From Spongiivirga citrea (GTDB taxonomy: Bacteria; Bacteroidota; Bacteroidia; Flavobacteriales; Flavobacteriaceae), in the NCBI RefSeq assembly GCF_010671565.1, contig NZ_JAABOQ010000006.1, positions 1 to 64,000 on the forward strand: 64,000 bases of DNA, in the 5' to 3' direction. This document shows positions 53,785 through 63,091 of this stretch, piece after piece (the stretch's first letter is position 1; every line of letters starts with the position of its first letter). Position numbers and translations under genes: made by a program. Under the pieces are notes generated by a model, which was not told the DNA's origin, ran no database searches, and saw only the letters and a program-made list of their open reading frames with translations.

Positions 53785-55596
53785 ATGAGTACAGAAACAA
53801 TAAACAAAGAAATCCTACGAGGTGGACAGTTCCTTGTAAAAGAAACTAAATGCGAAGATGTATTTACGCTTGAAGATTTATCTGAAGAGCAGAAAATGAT
53901 GCGTGACAGTACCAGAGAATTCGTAGATCGAGATGTTTGGGCACACTGGGAACGTTTCGAAAAGAAAGATTATAAATATACAGAAGAATGTATGCGCAAA
54001 GCTGGTGAACTTGGTTTACTTGGTGTTGCAGTACCAGAAGCATATGACGGACTAGGAATGGGATTTGTTTCTACTATGTTGGTATGTGATTATATCTCTG
54101 GCGCTACAGGTTCATTTAGTACAGCTTATGGTGCCCACACGGGTATTGGTACGATGCCAATTACATTATATGGTAATGAAGAACAAAAGAAAAAATACGT
54201 TCCTAAGCTAGCAACTGGTGAGTGGTTTGGCGCATACTGTTTAACGGAGCCTGGAGCAGGATCTGATGCTAATTCTGGAAAAACTAAGGCTGTTTTATCT
54301 GATGATGGTAAACACTACCTAATCAGCGGACAAAAAATGTGGATCTCAAACGCAGGATTCTGCCAATTGTTTATCGTATTCGCAAGAATTGGTGATGATA
54401 AAAATATTACAGGTTTTATAGTAGAGAACGACCCTAGTAACGGAATTACAATGGGTGAAGAAGAGCCTAAATTAGGTATCAAATCTTCATCGACTAGACA
54501 GGTTTTCTTTAACGAAACAAAAGTTCCTGTTGAGAATATGCTTTCTGAACGTGGTGGCGGGTTTAAAATTGCAATGAATGCATTGAACGTAGGGCGAATT
54601 AAATTAGCTGCTGCATGCTTAGATGCACAACGTCGTATTATTGACGAAGCGACTAAATATGCCAACGAGCGTATTCAGTTTAAAACTCCTATTATGAATT
54701 TTGGTGCAATAAAATCTAAGATCGCAACAATGGCCACTAATACCTATGCTGATGAGTCAGCTTCGTATCGTGCCGCCAAAAATATCGAAGATCGCATTGC
54801 AGTAAGACAAGCCGAAGGAAACTCGCACCAAGAAGCTGAATTAAAAGGTGTAGAGGAATACGCTATCGAATGCTCTATTTTAAAGGTAGCAGTTTCTGAG
54901 CATGTACAAAGTACTGCTGACGAAGGAATCCAGATTTTTGGTGGTATGGGATTCTCTGCTGAAGCTCCGATGGAATCGGCTTGGAGAGATGCTCGTATTT
55001 CTAGAATTTATGAAGGCACTAATGAGATCAACAGAATGTTATCAGTTGGCATGTTGGTTAAGAAGGCAATGCGTGGTCATGTTGACCTATTAAATCCAGC
55101 AATGAAAGTTGCAGATGAGCTAACAGGAATTCCTTCCTTTGACACGCCAGATTTTTCTGAAGTATTATCTGAAGAAAAAGATATGATTGCTAAACTTAAA
55201 AAAGTGTTTTTAATGGTTGCAGGATCTGCAGTTCAAAAATTCGGACCAGAATTAGAGAAACACCAACAATTGTTAATGGCTTCATCTGATATTTTAATCC
55301 AAATATACCTTGCTGAGTCAGCTATTTTAAGGACTGAGAAGAATGCGAAACGATTCGGAGAAGAGTCGCAAGCAATACAAATAGCAATGTCTAAATTATA
55401 CCTATACAATGCCGTTGATATCATTCAATCTAAAGGAAAAGAAGCAATTGTTTCTTTTGCTGAAGGCGATGAGCAACGCATGATGTTAATGGGTCTTAAG
55501 CGATTTACTAAGTACATGAACAATCCTAATGTGGTTGCATTGCGTACGCAAATTGCTGACAGCGTTGCTGCAGAAAACGGATATCACTTTGACTAA
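53785..55596 (+). CDS. fadE: Acyl-CoA dehydrogenase (long form, FadE/VLCAD-like)
   Basis: The 603-residue FAD enzyme catalyses the first oxidation of acyl-CoA. FAD and substrate motifs are YCLTEPGAGSDANSGKT, KMWISNAGFCQLFIVFAR and IQIFGGMGFSAEAPMESAWR. The catalytic base is the Glu in RIYEGTNEINRM. About 180 residues follow the core acyl-CoA dehydrogenase domain (from about 425), as in the very-long-chain type and FadE of Bacillus, where the extra domain contributes to dimerisation. Last gene of the MarR-controlled operon, closed by a strong terminator. Confidence 0.94.
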   Translation: MSTETINKEILRGGQFLVKETKCEDVFTLEDLSEEQKMMRDSTREFVDRDVWAHWERFEKKDYKYTEECMRKAGELGLLGVAVPEAYDGLGMGFVSTMLVCDYISGATGSFSTAYGAHTGIGTMPITLYGNEEQKKKYVPKLATGEWFGAYCLTEPGAGSDANSGKTKAVLSDDGKHYLISGQKMWISNAGFCQLFIVFARIGDDKNITGFIVENDPSNGITMGEEEPKLGIKSSSTRQVFFNETKVPVENMLSERGGGFKIAMNALNVGRIKLAAACLDAQRRIIDEATKYANERIQFKTPIMNFGAIKSKIATMATNTYADESASYRAAKNIEDRIAVRQAEGNSHQEAELKGVEEYAIECSILKVAVSEHVQSTADEGIQIFGGMGFSAEAPMESAWRDARISRIYEGTNEINRMLSVGMLVKKAMRGHVDLLNPAMKVADELTGIPSFDTPDFSEVLSEEKDMIAKLKKVFLMVAGSAVQKFGPELEKHQQLLMASSDILIQIYLAESAILRTEKNAKRFGEESQAIQIAMSKLYLYNAVDIIQSKGKEAIVSFAEGDEQRMMLMGLKRFTKYMNNPNVVALRTQIADSVAAENGYHFD

Positions 55597-55625
55597 TTCA
55601 AATCTGGTTTATTCGTAAACCGAAG

Positions 55626-55652
55626 AAGCCGCTCGTATTGAGCGGCTTTTTT
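55626..55652 (+). terminator. Terminator of the fad operon
   Basis: AAGCCGCTC (55626-55634) pairs perfectly with GAGCGGCTT (55640-55648) around GTATT and is followed by T residues. Confidence 0.92.
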
Positions 55653-55685
55653 ATTTTCAAAGAATCCCCATTATACTTTTAATCA

Positions 55686-55838
55686 GTCATTTGAATGACC
55701 AATATCTTTAGAAATCATTAAATTCTTAACAAAATCTTGTGCTCTAATATCAATTTATAACACGCTTAGAATTAGTTATCAACACTACAACGTTATAGTG
55801 AATACGTGCAATTTTTTAGTCCGATTTTAACGACTAAA
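55686..55838. promoter_or_regulatory. Cluster of three inverted repeats upstream of the alpha-amylase gene
   Basis: In order: GTCATT-TG-AATGAC (55686-55699); an 18-bp near-palindrome CACTAcAACGTTaTAGTG (55783-55800, 16 of 18 positions symmetric); and TTTAGTC (55815-55821) with GACTAAA (55832-55838). The central CAACGTT-type symmetry is reminiscent of LacI-family operators. The last repeat ends 49 bp before the ATG. No regulator gene is adjacent. Confidence 0.5.
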
Positions 55839-55887
55839 TTGTGAAAGTCTCATTTTTTAAACACCATTATTATTCAATTCACATTTT

Positions 55888-57966
55888 ATGATAACAATTT
55901 CAACCAAACTCAAAAAAATCATGCCAAATCTGAGGTATCTTCTATTCCTCATTACTGTATGTACCTTTTCATTTTCCAATGCACAAATACCTAATGATGA
56001 TCGTGTCTTACTGCAAGGCTTCTATTGGGAAGCAGCAGCTAACAATCCTGATAACTGGTATAATGTAATCAATAGTCTTGCTGCTGATATCGGTGATATG
56101 GGTGTCGATATGATCTGGCTTCCCCCTCCAAGTGATGCAGGTTCTCTAGAAGGTTATTTGCCCCGTGAGCTCAATAACTTTGCCAATAATTACGGAAGTT
56201 TACAAGATCATATTTCAATGCTTTCCTCATTAAACAATAATGGGGTTGAGCCAATTGCAGATATTGTTATAAATCATCGAGTTGGAAACACTAATTGGGT
56301 TGATTTCGAAAACCCACAATGGAATACCGATGCCATTACATCTAATGATGAAGTGTGGTCGCAGCCGGCGTATTTCAATACATATCCAAGAGGGGCTAAT
56401 GATACAGGCACACCATATGAAGCGGCACGAGATATAGATCATACCAAAAACTATGTAAGAGAAAGCATCAAGCAGTTTTTAAATAATTTAAAAGCTATTG
56501 GTTATAAAGGTTGGCGTTACGATTTTGTTCATGGCTTTACACCTTCTTATTTTACTGAATATAACAATGCTACTAATCCAACGTATACGGTTGGTGAAAA
56601 CTTTAATAGCAACAAACAAGTCGTACAGGATTGGATTGACGCTTCGCAATCTAATGCTTTCGATTTCCCAACCTATTTCACTCTAAAATCAGTTGTACGC
56701 GACAATAACTATTCGTATCTAGCTAATAATGATCAAGCCTCTGGCGGAATTGGATGGGACCCCAGAAATTACACCACTTTTGTAGAGAATCATGATACTC
56801 CTAGATATGATACACCAAATAATGTGTTGAATGCAGGTAATGTTGGTCAAACTTACGCTTATCTGCTTACCCATCCTGGAGTACCATGCATATACTGGCC
56901 ACATTTATTCGATTGGGGAGAAACAGTCCAAAATCAAATAAAAGAACTAATAAATGCTAGGAAAGAAGCGGGTATTCATAGCCAAAGTTCTCTAGATATT
57001 GTTACTGCGCAACAAGGTCTATATGCTGCCACTATTCAAGGTGACAACTATAAAGTTGCGATGAAAATGGGACCTCAAGATTGGAGCCCGCAAGGGGCGA
57101 ATTGGGAGATTATCACCTCTGGTCCTAATTATGCAGTTTGGAAAGAAGGCACGAGCCAACCACCATCTAATTTTACAGTTTATGCCTATAACTTAAATAC
57201 CGCCTATACATGGAATGAACAGCAGCAAGCCACTTCAGGTAATTGGCCGGGAGCTACAATGGCTAGCGACGGCGACGGCTGGTATAAAACTGAGGTGCCC
57301 GCCGACTGCACTAATATCATCTTTTCAAATAATGGAAATGGGCAAACCGAAGATCTTATTGCTTGCGCATCACAACCCTATTATTACGAAGGCCAATTTT
57401 ACGCTACCAAACCAGATAATAATTCTGGTCAGCTTACCTTATACACTCAAAATAAAACGCATGCTTATACTTGGGAGAATAATCAACCAACTTCCGGACA
57501 GTGGCCTGGCGTTGCTATGCAATCTATAGGCAATGGTTGGTATCAAACTACTCTAAATGGCAACGACTGTACTAACATAATTTTCAGCAATGCAGGTGCA
57601 GATCAAACCACCGATCTATTTGGTTGCGCTTCCGCCCCTTATTATTATAACAATCAATGGAATACAAGCCCTCCTAGTGATTTTTCATCGACACAACGCA
57701 GTTCAACAAGCAATATGGAGGCTGTTTTGATCTATGACCAAAAAACAAGATCATCACGTGCGATTATTCAACTTTTAGACAATGAGAATGACGTTTCGAT
57801 ATTCGCAACAAATAGCTCAGGAAGGTCATCGAAAGTATATCAATCTAAACTATCAAAAGGAAGACATGAGATTCAGCTAACATTAAATAAAATGAAGCCA
57901 GATGTGTATGTCATTCTATTCGATATCAATGGTAATAAAAGTATATCTAAGCTGATAAAAAACTAA
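55888..57966 (+). CDS. Secreted GH13 alpha-amylase with two starch-binding modules
   Basis: The 692-residue enzyme has a signal peptide ending FSNAQ and a GH13 catalytic barrel (about 35-410). Conserved regions are DIVINH (His130), GWRYDFVHGF (nucleophile Asp212), TVGENF (acid/base Glu237) and VENHDTPR (Asp303). Two related modules follow (about 425-505 and 512-590), each with a W-P-G core (GNWPGATM, GQWPGVAM) and CTNIIFSN, resembling CBM26-type starch-binding domains. The last 70 residues (HEIQLTLNKMKPDVYVILFD, ending KSISKLIKN) look like a T9SS sorting tail. It hydrolyses alpha-1,4-glucans outside the cell. A second in-frame ATG at 55921 is possible. Confidence 0.93.
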   Translation: MITISTKLKKIMPNLRYLLFLITVCTFSFSNAQIPNDDRVLLQGFYWEAAANNPDNWYNVINSLAADIGDMGVDMIWLPPPSDAGSLEGYLPRELNNFANNYGSLQDHISMLSSLNNNGVEPIADIVINHRVGNTNWVDFENPQWNTDAITSNDEVWSQPAYFNTYPRGANDTGTPYEAARDIDHTKNYVRESIKQFLNNLKAIGYKGWRYDFVHGFTPSYFTEYNNATNPTYTVGENFNSNKQVVQDWIDASQSNAFDFPTYFTLKSVVRDNNYSYLANNDQASGGIGWDPRNYTTFVENHDTPRYDTPNNVLNAGNVGQTYAYLLTHPGVPCIYWPHLFDWGETVQNQIKELINARKEAGIHSQSSLDIVTAQQGLYAATIQGDNYKVAMKMGPQDWSPQGANWEIITSGPNYAVWKEGTSQPPSNFTVYAYNLNTAYTWNEQQQATSGNWPGATMASDGDGWYKTEVPADCTNIIFSNNGNGQTEDLIACASQPYYYEGQFYATKPDNNSGQLTLYTQNKTHAYTWENNQPTSGQWPGVAMQSIGNGWYQTTLNGNDCTNIIFSNAGADQTTDLFGCASAPYYYNNQWNTSPPSDFSSTQRSSTSNMEAVLIYDQKTRSSRAIIQLLDNENDVSIFATNSSGRSSKVYQSKLSKGRHEIQLTLNKMKPDVYVILFDINGNKSISKLIKN

Positions 57967-57992
57967 TTTTTTTGCTTTTAGTCAAGTCCCTA

Positions 57993-58028
57993 AATCCTGA
58001 GTTGATAAAACAACTCAGGATTTTTTTT
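57993..58028 (+). terminator. Strong terminator after the amylase gene
   Basis: AATCCTGAGTTG (57993-58004) pairs perfectly with CAACTCAGGATT (58011-58022) around ATAAAA, followed by a run of T. Confidence 0.93.
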
Positions 58029-58054
58029 GAATCACTATCTTTATTCAAAGTTTT

Positions 58055-59575
58055 ATGATGAAAAATTACCTGACCACAATACTACTCCTCTCTACATTTT
58101 TCTTGCAAGCGCAAGCTGACACCGAAGTGCATCTATTATATCTTGAGAAAGAAGGTAATTCTTTCAAATTTTCTAAAAGTATAAATATCTCAAATAACGA
58201 AGGCTATGATAATCAACCTTCATTTTACGACAACAATACCGTCCTCTTTTCATCAAATCTCGATGGACAAACAGAAATAGGCAAATACACCATTTTAGAT
58301 GGGAAATTTTGTCACATTACTAATACTGACTTCGGAAGTGAATACTCCCCGACTAAAATTCCTGGCCAAGAAAAAATATCAGCAATTCGTTTGGATAAAG
58401 ACGGAAAACAGCTGCTATATAGTTATGATTTTACTACTGGTAATTCAAAAGCATTAATAAACGATCTTGTTATTGGTTATCACACTTGGGCTACCGAAAC
58501 AAAATTGGCATCTTTTGTTTTGGGCAAAGAATCATCGCTTGTTGTCTCAAATTTGGCAACTAATAAAAATAAAACTGTTGATACCAATATCGGGCGTTCA
58601 CTTCATAAAATTCCTAATAGTGCATTGGTGAGTTACATCAGTAAGAAAAATAGAAAATGGGAAATCCGATCACTTGATGTTGAAACAGGGAAAACCCGAT
58701 CGATTATCAATACAATTCCTAATGTAGAGGATATGTGCTGGACACCAGACGGCACAATATTTATGGCTAAGGACAAGACCATCTATCAATTAAATCCTAA
58801 TGAAGGTCTTAATTGGAAAGTCTTAAAAAGTTTTGATAGTCCTGAAATCAATAATATAAGCAGGTTAGCCATTAATCAAGTAGGCACATATATGGCCTTT
58901 GTTGCAGAAGTTTCACCAGAACGTATTGTTCAGAAACAGTTGGACACCTACAATAATCGAGATATTGATGGGTTTATGAGTACATTCTTTGAGGATATCA
59001 GGCTATACAGTTTCCCCGACTCTTTAACTACAGAAGGTGCTGAAGCTACTAGAAAACGATATCAAGAATTTTTTGAGAAAACTCCCAATCTTCATTCTGA
59101 AATAAAAAACAGAATAGTTATTGGCAATGTGGTAATCGATGAAGAGTTCATCACTGCCAACGACCGTAGATATTCTATTGTAGCGATATACGAAGTAGAA
59201 AATGGAAAGATTATTAGAGCTCGCTTTATACGCCCTAAGGAAGAAAATGTAGATCCAGCTCCGGTCCTTCAGCAAAATGAAGCCTATAACAAGCAAGATC
59301 TTATTAAGTTTTTAAATGCATATGATGAAAATGTAATTCTATACAATTATCCGAACCTTAAAACTTCGACAGGAAAGAATACTTTATCCAATCTATATGG
59401 AAATATCTTTAAAAATGTAAAGGGCATTAAGGTAAAAATTGACAAGCGAATTATTATTGGCGATATAATAATTGATGAAGAACATCACGATTTTAACGGT
59501 GGTAATTACAGTGCTGTTTCCGTTTATAAAATTAAAAATGGTAAGATTATTTCAGTAACCAATATTCAGGAATAA
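58055..59575 (+). CDS. Exported propeller protein fused to two NTF2/SnoaL-like domains
   Basis: The 506-residue protein has a signal peptide ending LQAQA. A TolB/PD40-like beta-propeller occupies about 25-285 (DGQTEIGKYTI, RLDKDGKQLLYSYDF, NQVGTYMAFVAE). Two tandem copies of an NTF2-like domain follow, about 288-392 and 400-506: QKQLDTYNNRDIDGFMSTF against NEAYNKQDLIKFLNAYDE, each ending IVAIYEVENGKIIRARF or SVYKIKNGKIISVTNI. The second copy is clearly a duplicate of the first. The function is unknown; NTF2-like folds often bind small ligands. The MFS gene follows after 7 bp, so the two may be co-transcribed. Confidence 0.75.
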   Translation: MMKNYLTTILLLSTFFLQAQADTEVHLLYLEKEGNSFKFSKSINISNNEGYDNQPSFYDNNTVLFSSNLDGQTEIGKYTILDGKFCHITNTDFGSEYSPTKIPGQEKISAIRLDKDGKQLLYSYDFTTGNSKALINDLVIGYHTWATETKLASFVLGKESSLVVSNLATNKNKTVDTNIGRSLHKIPNSALVSYISKKNRKWEIRSLDVETGKTRSIINTIPNVEDMCWTPDGTIFMAKDKTIYQLNPNEGLNWKVLKSFDSPEINNISRLAINQVGTYMAFVAEVSPERIVQKQLDTYNNRDIDGFMSTFFEDIRLYSFPDSLTTEGAEATRKRYQEFFEKTPNLHSEIKNRIVIGNVVIDEEFITANDRRYSIVAIYEVENGKIIRARFIRPKEENVDPAPVLQQNEAYNKQDLIKFLNAYDENVILYNYPNLKTSTGKNTLSNLYGNIFKNVKGIKVKIDKRIIIGDIIIDEEHHDFNGGNYSAVSVYKIKNGKIISVTNIQE

Positions 59576-59582
59576 TCGGCAT

Positions 59583-60755
59583 TTGAAACCAAAAAAATAT
59601 ATTCTACCAATTATTGTATTCGCACAGTTTGCCTGTACCTCCCTTTGGTTTGCTGGAAATGCAATTGTAGATCAAATACCAATATTAAAAGACAATGGTT
59701 CCGAATATATTGGACACTTATTATCCTCAGTGCAACTAGGCTTTATTATTGGCACATTAACTTTTGCCTTATTAATGATCGCGGACAGGTTTTCGCCCTC
59801 AAAGGTATTTTTGACTTGTTCCTTTCTTGCGGCAGCTTGTAACACTATCATCTTGCTACCAAATCTAAGCATAACCGGAATAATTTTGGTCCGGTTTGGT
59901 ACTGGTTTTTTCCTTGCTGGTATTTATCCTGTTGGCATGAAGATCGCAGCTGATTATTATGAAGCAGGTTTAGGAAAAGCGCTGGGTTATCTGGTAGGAG
60001 CACTAGTACTAGGGACCGCTTTCCCTCATTTTTTGAATGGAATTAATTGGAGTACAAACTATAGTTTTATTACTAAAGGAACATCAGCTCTTGCAGTTTT
60101 AGGAGGATTATCATTGGTGATATTCGTTAAAGACGGACCCTTTCGTAAACCTAGCCAACGACTACTGCTTAATGCAACAACAAATCTGTTCAAAATAAAA
60201 CAGTTCAAAATAGCTGCATTAGGGTATTTTGGACATATGTGGGAATTATACGCCTTTTGGGCATTTGTGCCCGTCGCATTTCAATATTACAACAAACTTC
60301 ATGAGTCAAATGAATCAAGTCCGTTTGTTGTATTTACAATAATTGCTGTAGGACTGTTATCCTGTATTATAGGTGGTTACATTGCTATTAGAAAAGGAAG
60401 CAAAAAGGTGGCAGTTATTTCATTGCTGATATCTGGTATCTGTTGTTTATGTTCACCTTTGTTATTTCAACTTCCGTATCCAGTTTTTCTTTCGGTATTT
60501 GTAATTTGGGGTATGGTCGTCATTTCAGATTCACCTCAATTTTCAACATTAGTGGCTCAGGCTGCTGCGCCAGAATTAAAAGGAACCGGATTAACTATTG
60601 TTAATTGTATTGGTTTTGCCATAAGCATCATAAGTATCCAATTATTAGCATATTTAAGTGAGCATATTGAGATAAAATTCCTGTTTATTCCATTAGCTAT
60701 AGGTCCACTTTTTGGTCTGTTTTATCTTCTTAAAAAAAGTCCTAACAAACTTTAA
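59583..60755 (+). CDS. MFS transporter
   Basis: The 390-residue protein has about eleven to twelve hydrophobic helices and an MFS-like loop after the second helix (LLMIADRFSPSKVFL, a variant of G-x-x-x-D-R). The second half contains a GGYIAIRKGSKKVAV loop. Substrate cannot be told from sequence; relatives are annotated as nitrate/nitrite or sugar-phosphate-type MFS proteins, which I would not adopt. The start is a TTG at 59583, 7 bp after the previous gene; no in-frame ATG exists before the first helix. Confidence 0.85.
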   Translation: MKPKKYILPIIVFAQFACTSLWFAGNAIVDQIPILKDNGSEYIGHLLSSVQLGFIIGTLTFALLMIADRFSPSKVFLTCSFLAAACNTIILLPNLSITGIILVRFGTGFFLAGIYPVGMKIAADYYEAGLGKALGYLVGALVLGTAFPHFLNGINWSTNYSFITKGTSALAVLGGLSLVIFVKDGPFRKPSQRLLLNATTNLFKIKQFKIAALGYFGHMWELYAFWAFVPVAFQYYNKLHESNESSPFVVFTIIAVGLLSCIIGGYIAIRKGSKKVAVISLLISGICCLCSPLLFQLPYPVFLSVFVIWGMVVISDSPQFSTLVAQAAAPELKGTGLTIVNCIGFAISIISIQLLAYLSEHIEIKFLFIPLAIGPLFGLFYLLKKSPNKL

Positions 60756-60809
60756 TAAAAATGTACGTCCACTTTTGCTTAATTTAGAATGTTATTAATC
60801 ACTCCAAAA

Positions 60810-62141
60810 ATGAAAAATATACTACTTCTCCTTTGCTTGCTTATAACTACATTAACTATCGCCCAACAAGATCAGCGTATTTATGATATTATCGACAATG
60901 TATCTGCTGATAGAATCAAAGCTGACATTAAAAAACTAGCCGATTTCGGCACTAGGCACACATTAAGTGACACTGTATCTAATACTCGCGGAATTGGTGC
61001 TGCCAGAAGGTGGATTAAATCGGAATTCGAAAACATTTCAAAAGATTGTAACAATTGCCTAGATGTTTTTTATCAAAAAGACCTGGTAAAAAAAGGAACC
61101 AATCAGCGTATTGTAAAAGATGTGATGGTGGTGAATGTAGTCGCCATTCAAAAGGGAACAAAATATCCTAATCGCTACATCATCATGAGTGGTGATATCG
61201 ATTCTCGTGTAAGTGACCCTACTGATTATACTTCAGATTCTCCTGGTGCCAATGATAATGCGAGTGGTATGGCTGGTGCAATTGAAGCCGCTAGAGTGTT
61301 ATCTAAGTATAAGTTTGAAAATAGTGTGATTTACGTCGGTCTATCTGGCGAAGAGCAAGGCTTATTTGGTGGACAAGGCTTGGCTAAATATGCCAAAGAA
61401 AAAGGCTGGGAGATTATTGGAATTCTAAACAACGATATGATTGGCAATATTACTGGTGTGGATGGAGTTATTGACAATCGTACTTTCCGAATTTTCTCTG
61501 AACCCGTACCACCAACAGAAACCGAAAGACAAAGACGTTCTAGACGTTTTTATGGTGGTGAAGTGGATGGAATTTCAAGACAACTAGCACGCTATGTTCA
61601 CAAGCAAACTAAAACTTATATGCCAGAAATGAATCCAATGTTAGTATATAGATTAGATCGTTTTGGGCGCGGCGGACATCATAGACCATTTAACGATGCA
61701 GGCTTTCCTGGTTTACGAATCATGGAAGCACATGAAAACTACACACAGCAGCATCAAGATTTGCGAACAGAAAATGGCATTAAGTATGGTGATACTTTTG
61801 AACACGTCAACTTCGATTATGCTAAAAAACTTACAGCTGTAAATGCCATTACTATGGCTGGTTTGGCTTGGGCACCTCCATCTCCAAAAACAGTAGGTAT
61901 TGGCGGTATTGTCGAACCTTCAGCCAAATTAAAATGGGATAAAACTGAAGGTGCGGTTGGTTATAAAATATATTGGAGAGATACGACTAGTCCCATATGG
62001 GATAACAGCAGAACTGTAGGTGATATAACCGAGTTTACTTTAAAGGGAATTGTGATTGACAATTTCTTTTTCGGCGTATCTGCTATAGGAAAAGATGGTC
62101 ATGAAAGTGTTGTAGTTTTTCCGAATCAAATAATAAGATAA
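60810..62141 (+). CDS. Secreted M28-family zinc metallopeptidase
   Basis: From the ATG at 60810 (another lies seven codons upstream) the protein has a signal peptide ending TIAQ, an M28 peptidase domain (about 30-360) and a C-terminal fibronectin-like domain (about 365-440). Metal and catalytic motifs are SGDIDSRVSD, PGANDNASG, LSGEEQGLFG (catalytic Glu) and NNDMIGN, with a late His in YTQQHQ. In most M28 enzymes the first motif is H-x-D; here an Asp takes the His place (GDIDSR). It should cleave N-terminal residues from peptides outside the cytoplasm. An esterase gene follows after 10 bp. Confidence 0.87.
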   Translation: MKNILLLLCLLITTLTIAQQDQRIYDIIDNVSADRIKADIKKLADFGTRHTLSDTVSNTRGIGAARRWIKSEFENISKDCNNCLDVFYQKDLVKKGTNQRIVKDVMVVNVVAIQKGTKYPNRYIIMSGDIDSRVSDPTDYTSDSPGANDNASGMAGAIEAARVLSKYKFENSVIYVGLSGEEQGLFGGQGLAKYAKEKGWEIIGILNNDMIGNITGVDGVIDNRTFRIFSEPVPPTETERQRRSRRFYGGEVDGISRQLARYVHKQTKTYMPEMNPMLVYRLDRFGRGGHHRPFNDAGFPGLRIMEAHENYTQQHQDLRTENGIKYGDTFEHVNFDYAKKLTAVNAITMAGLAWAPPSPKTVGIGGIVEPSAKLKWDKTEGAVGYKIYWRDTTSPIWDNSRTVGDITEFTLKGIVIDNFFFGVSAIGKDGHESVVVFPNQIIR

Positions 62142-62151
62142 TTCTTTAACA

Positions 62152-63066
62152 ATGAAATTAATTTCTTTTATCACGGCTTTCCTTTCCTGTGTCTTTTTCA
62201 CAAAAAGTATTGCGCAAAGCAATCACAAAACACTTAAAACCAAGCAAAAGGGAAAAGTGATTATGTATAAGGATTTCAAATCTGAAATCGTACAATCTAG
62301 AAATGTCGAAGTTTTTCTTCCTGCCGGTTATGATCAAAATGATTCTACACCCTATCATGTATTATATATGCACGATGGTCAAAATGTATTCAACCCCTCT
62401 ACTTCATACACTAAAATAGACTGGGGAGTAGATGAAACAATTGACAGCCTAATGCGCATAGGAGCAATTGAAAAAACGATTGTAGTTGCACCATGGAATA
62501 CCTTTAAAACACGATTTATCGAGTATATGCCCGCTCAACCAAAAGAAGCTACGGATAATGATCAAGCTAGAAAAGCATTAATGGATAATTTTGGTGGCGA
62601 GAAACTATTATCGGATGAATATCTCGAGTTTTTGGTAAAGGAATTGAAACCTTTTATTGACAAAACATATAACGTATCAACAAAAGCAGAGGACACTTTT
62701 ATAATGGGATCTTCTATGGGTGGCTTAATATCTTTATATGCTATATCTAAATATCCTGATGTATTTGGTGCTGCGGGCTGCGTTTCAACACATTGGCCAA
62801 TACCAATGATTGGGGATGCTTATATTGCAACATTACCTAGTACATTACCAGATCCTAAAACGCACAAAATTTATTTCGATTATGGGACTGAGACATTGGA
62901 TGCGCAATATGAGCCTTATCAAATGAGAGTCGATAAGATAATGACGGATAAAGGCTATGTAAAAAATGAAAACTGGATAACCCAGAAATTTGAAGGTGCA
63001 GATCATTCTGAAAAAAGCTGGAATGCCCGAGCACATATTCCAATACTTTTTATGCTAGCAAAATAA
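62152..63066 (+). CDS. Secreted alpha/beta-hydrolase, esterase D / enterochelin esterase-like
   Basis: The 304-residue protein has a signal peptide ending SIAQS. An esterase-family domain follows with VEVFLPAGYDQND, LYMHDGQNVFNPSTSY, the nucleophile elbow GSSMGGLIS, and a late catalytic His in GADHSEKSW. Relatives hydrolyse ester bonds of siderophores, acetylated sugars or other small substrates. No siderophore genes are near, so the substrate is open. It lies 10 bp after the M28 peptidase gene and is probably co-transcribed. Confidence 0.87.
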   Translation: MKLISFITAFLSCVFFTKSIAQSNHKTLKTKQKGKVIMYKDFKSEIVQSRNVEVFLPAGYDQNDSTPYHVLYMHDGQNVFNPSTSYTKIDWGVDETIDSLMRIGAIEKTIVVAPWNTFKTRFIEYMPAQPKEATDNDQARKALMDNFGGEKLLSDEYLEFLVKELKPFIDKTYNVSTKAEDTFIMGSSMGGLISLYAISKYPDVFGAAGCVSTHWPIPMIGDAYIATLPSTLPDPKTHKIYFDYGTETLDAQYEPYQMRVDKIMTDKGYVKNENWITQKFEGADHSEKSWNARAHIPILFMLAK

Positions 63067-63091
63067 TTAACTAAATAACCTAAAAACAAAT

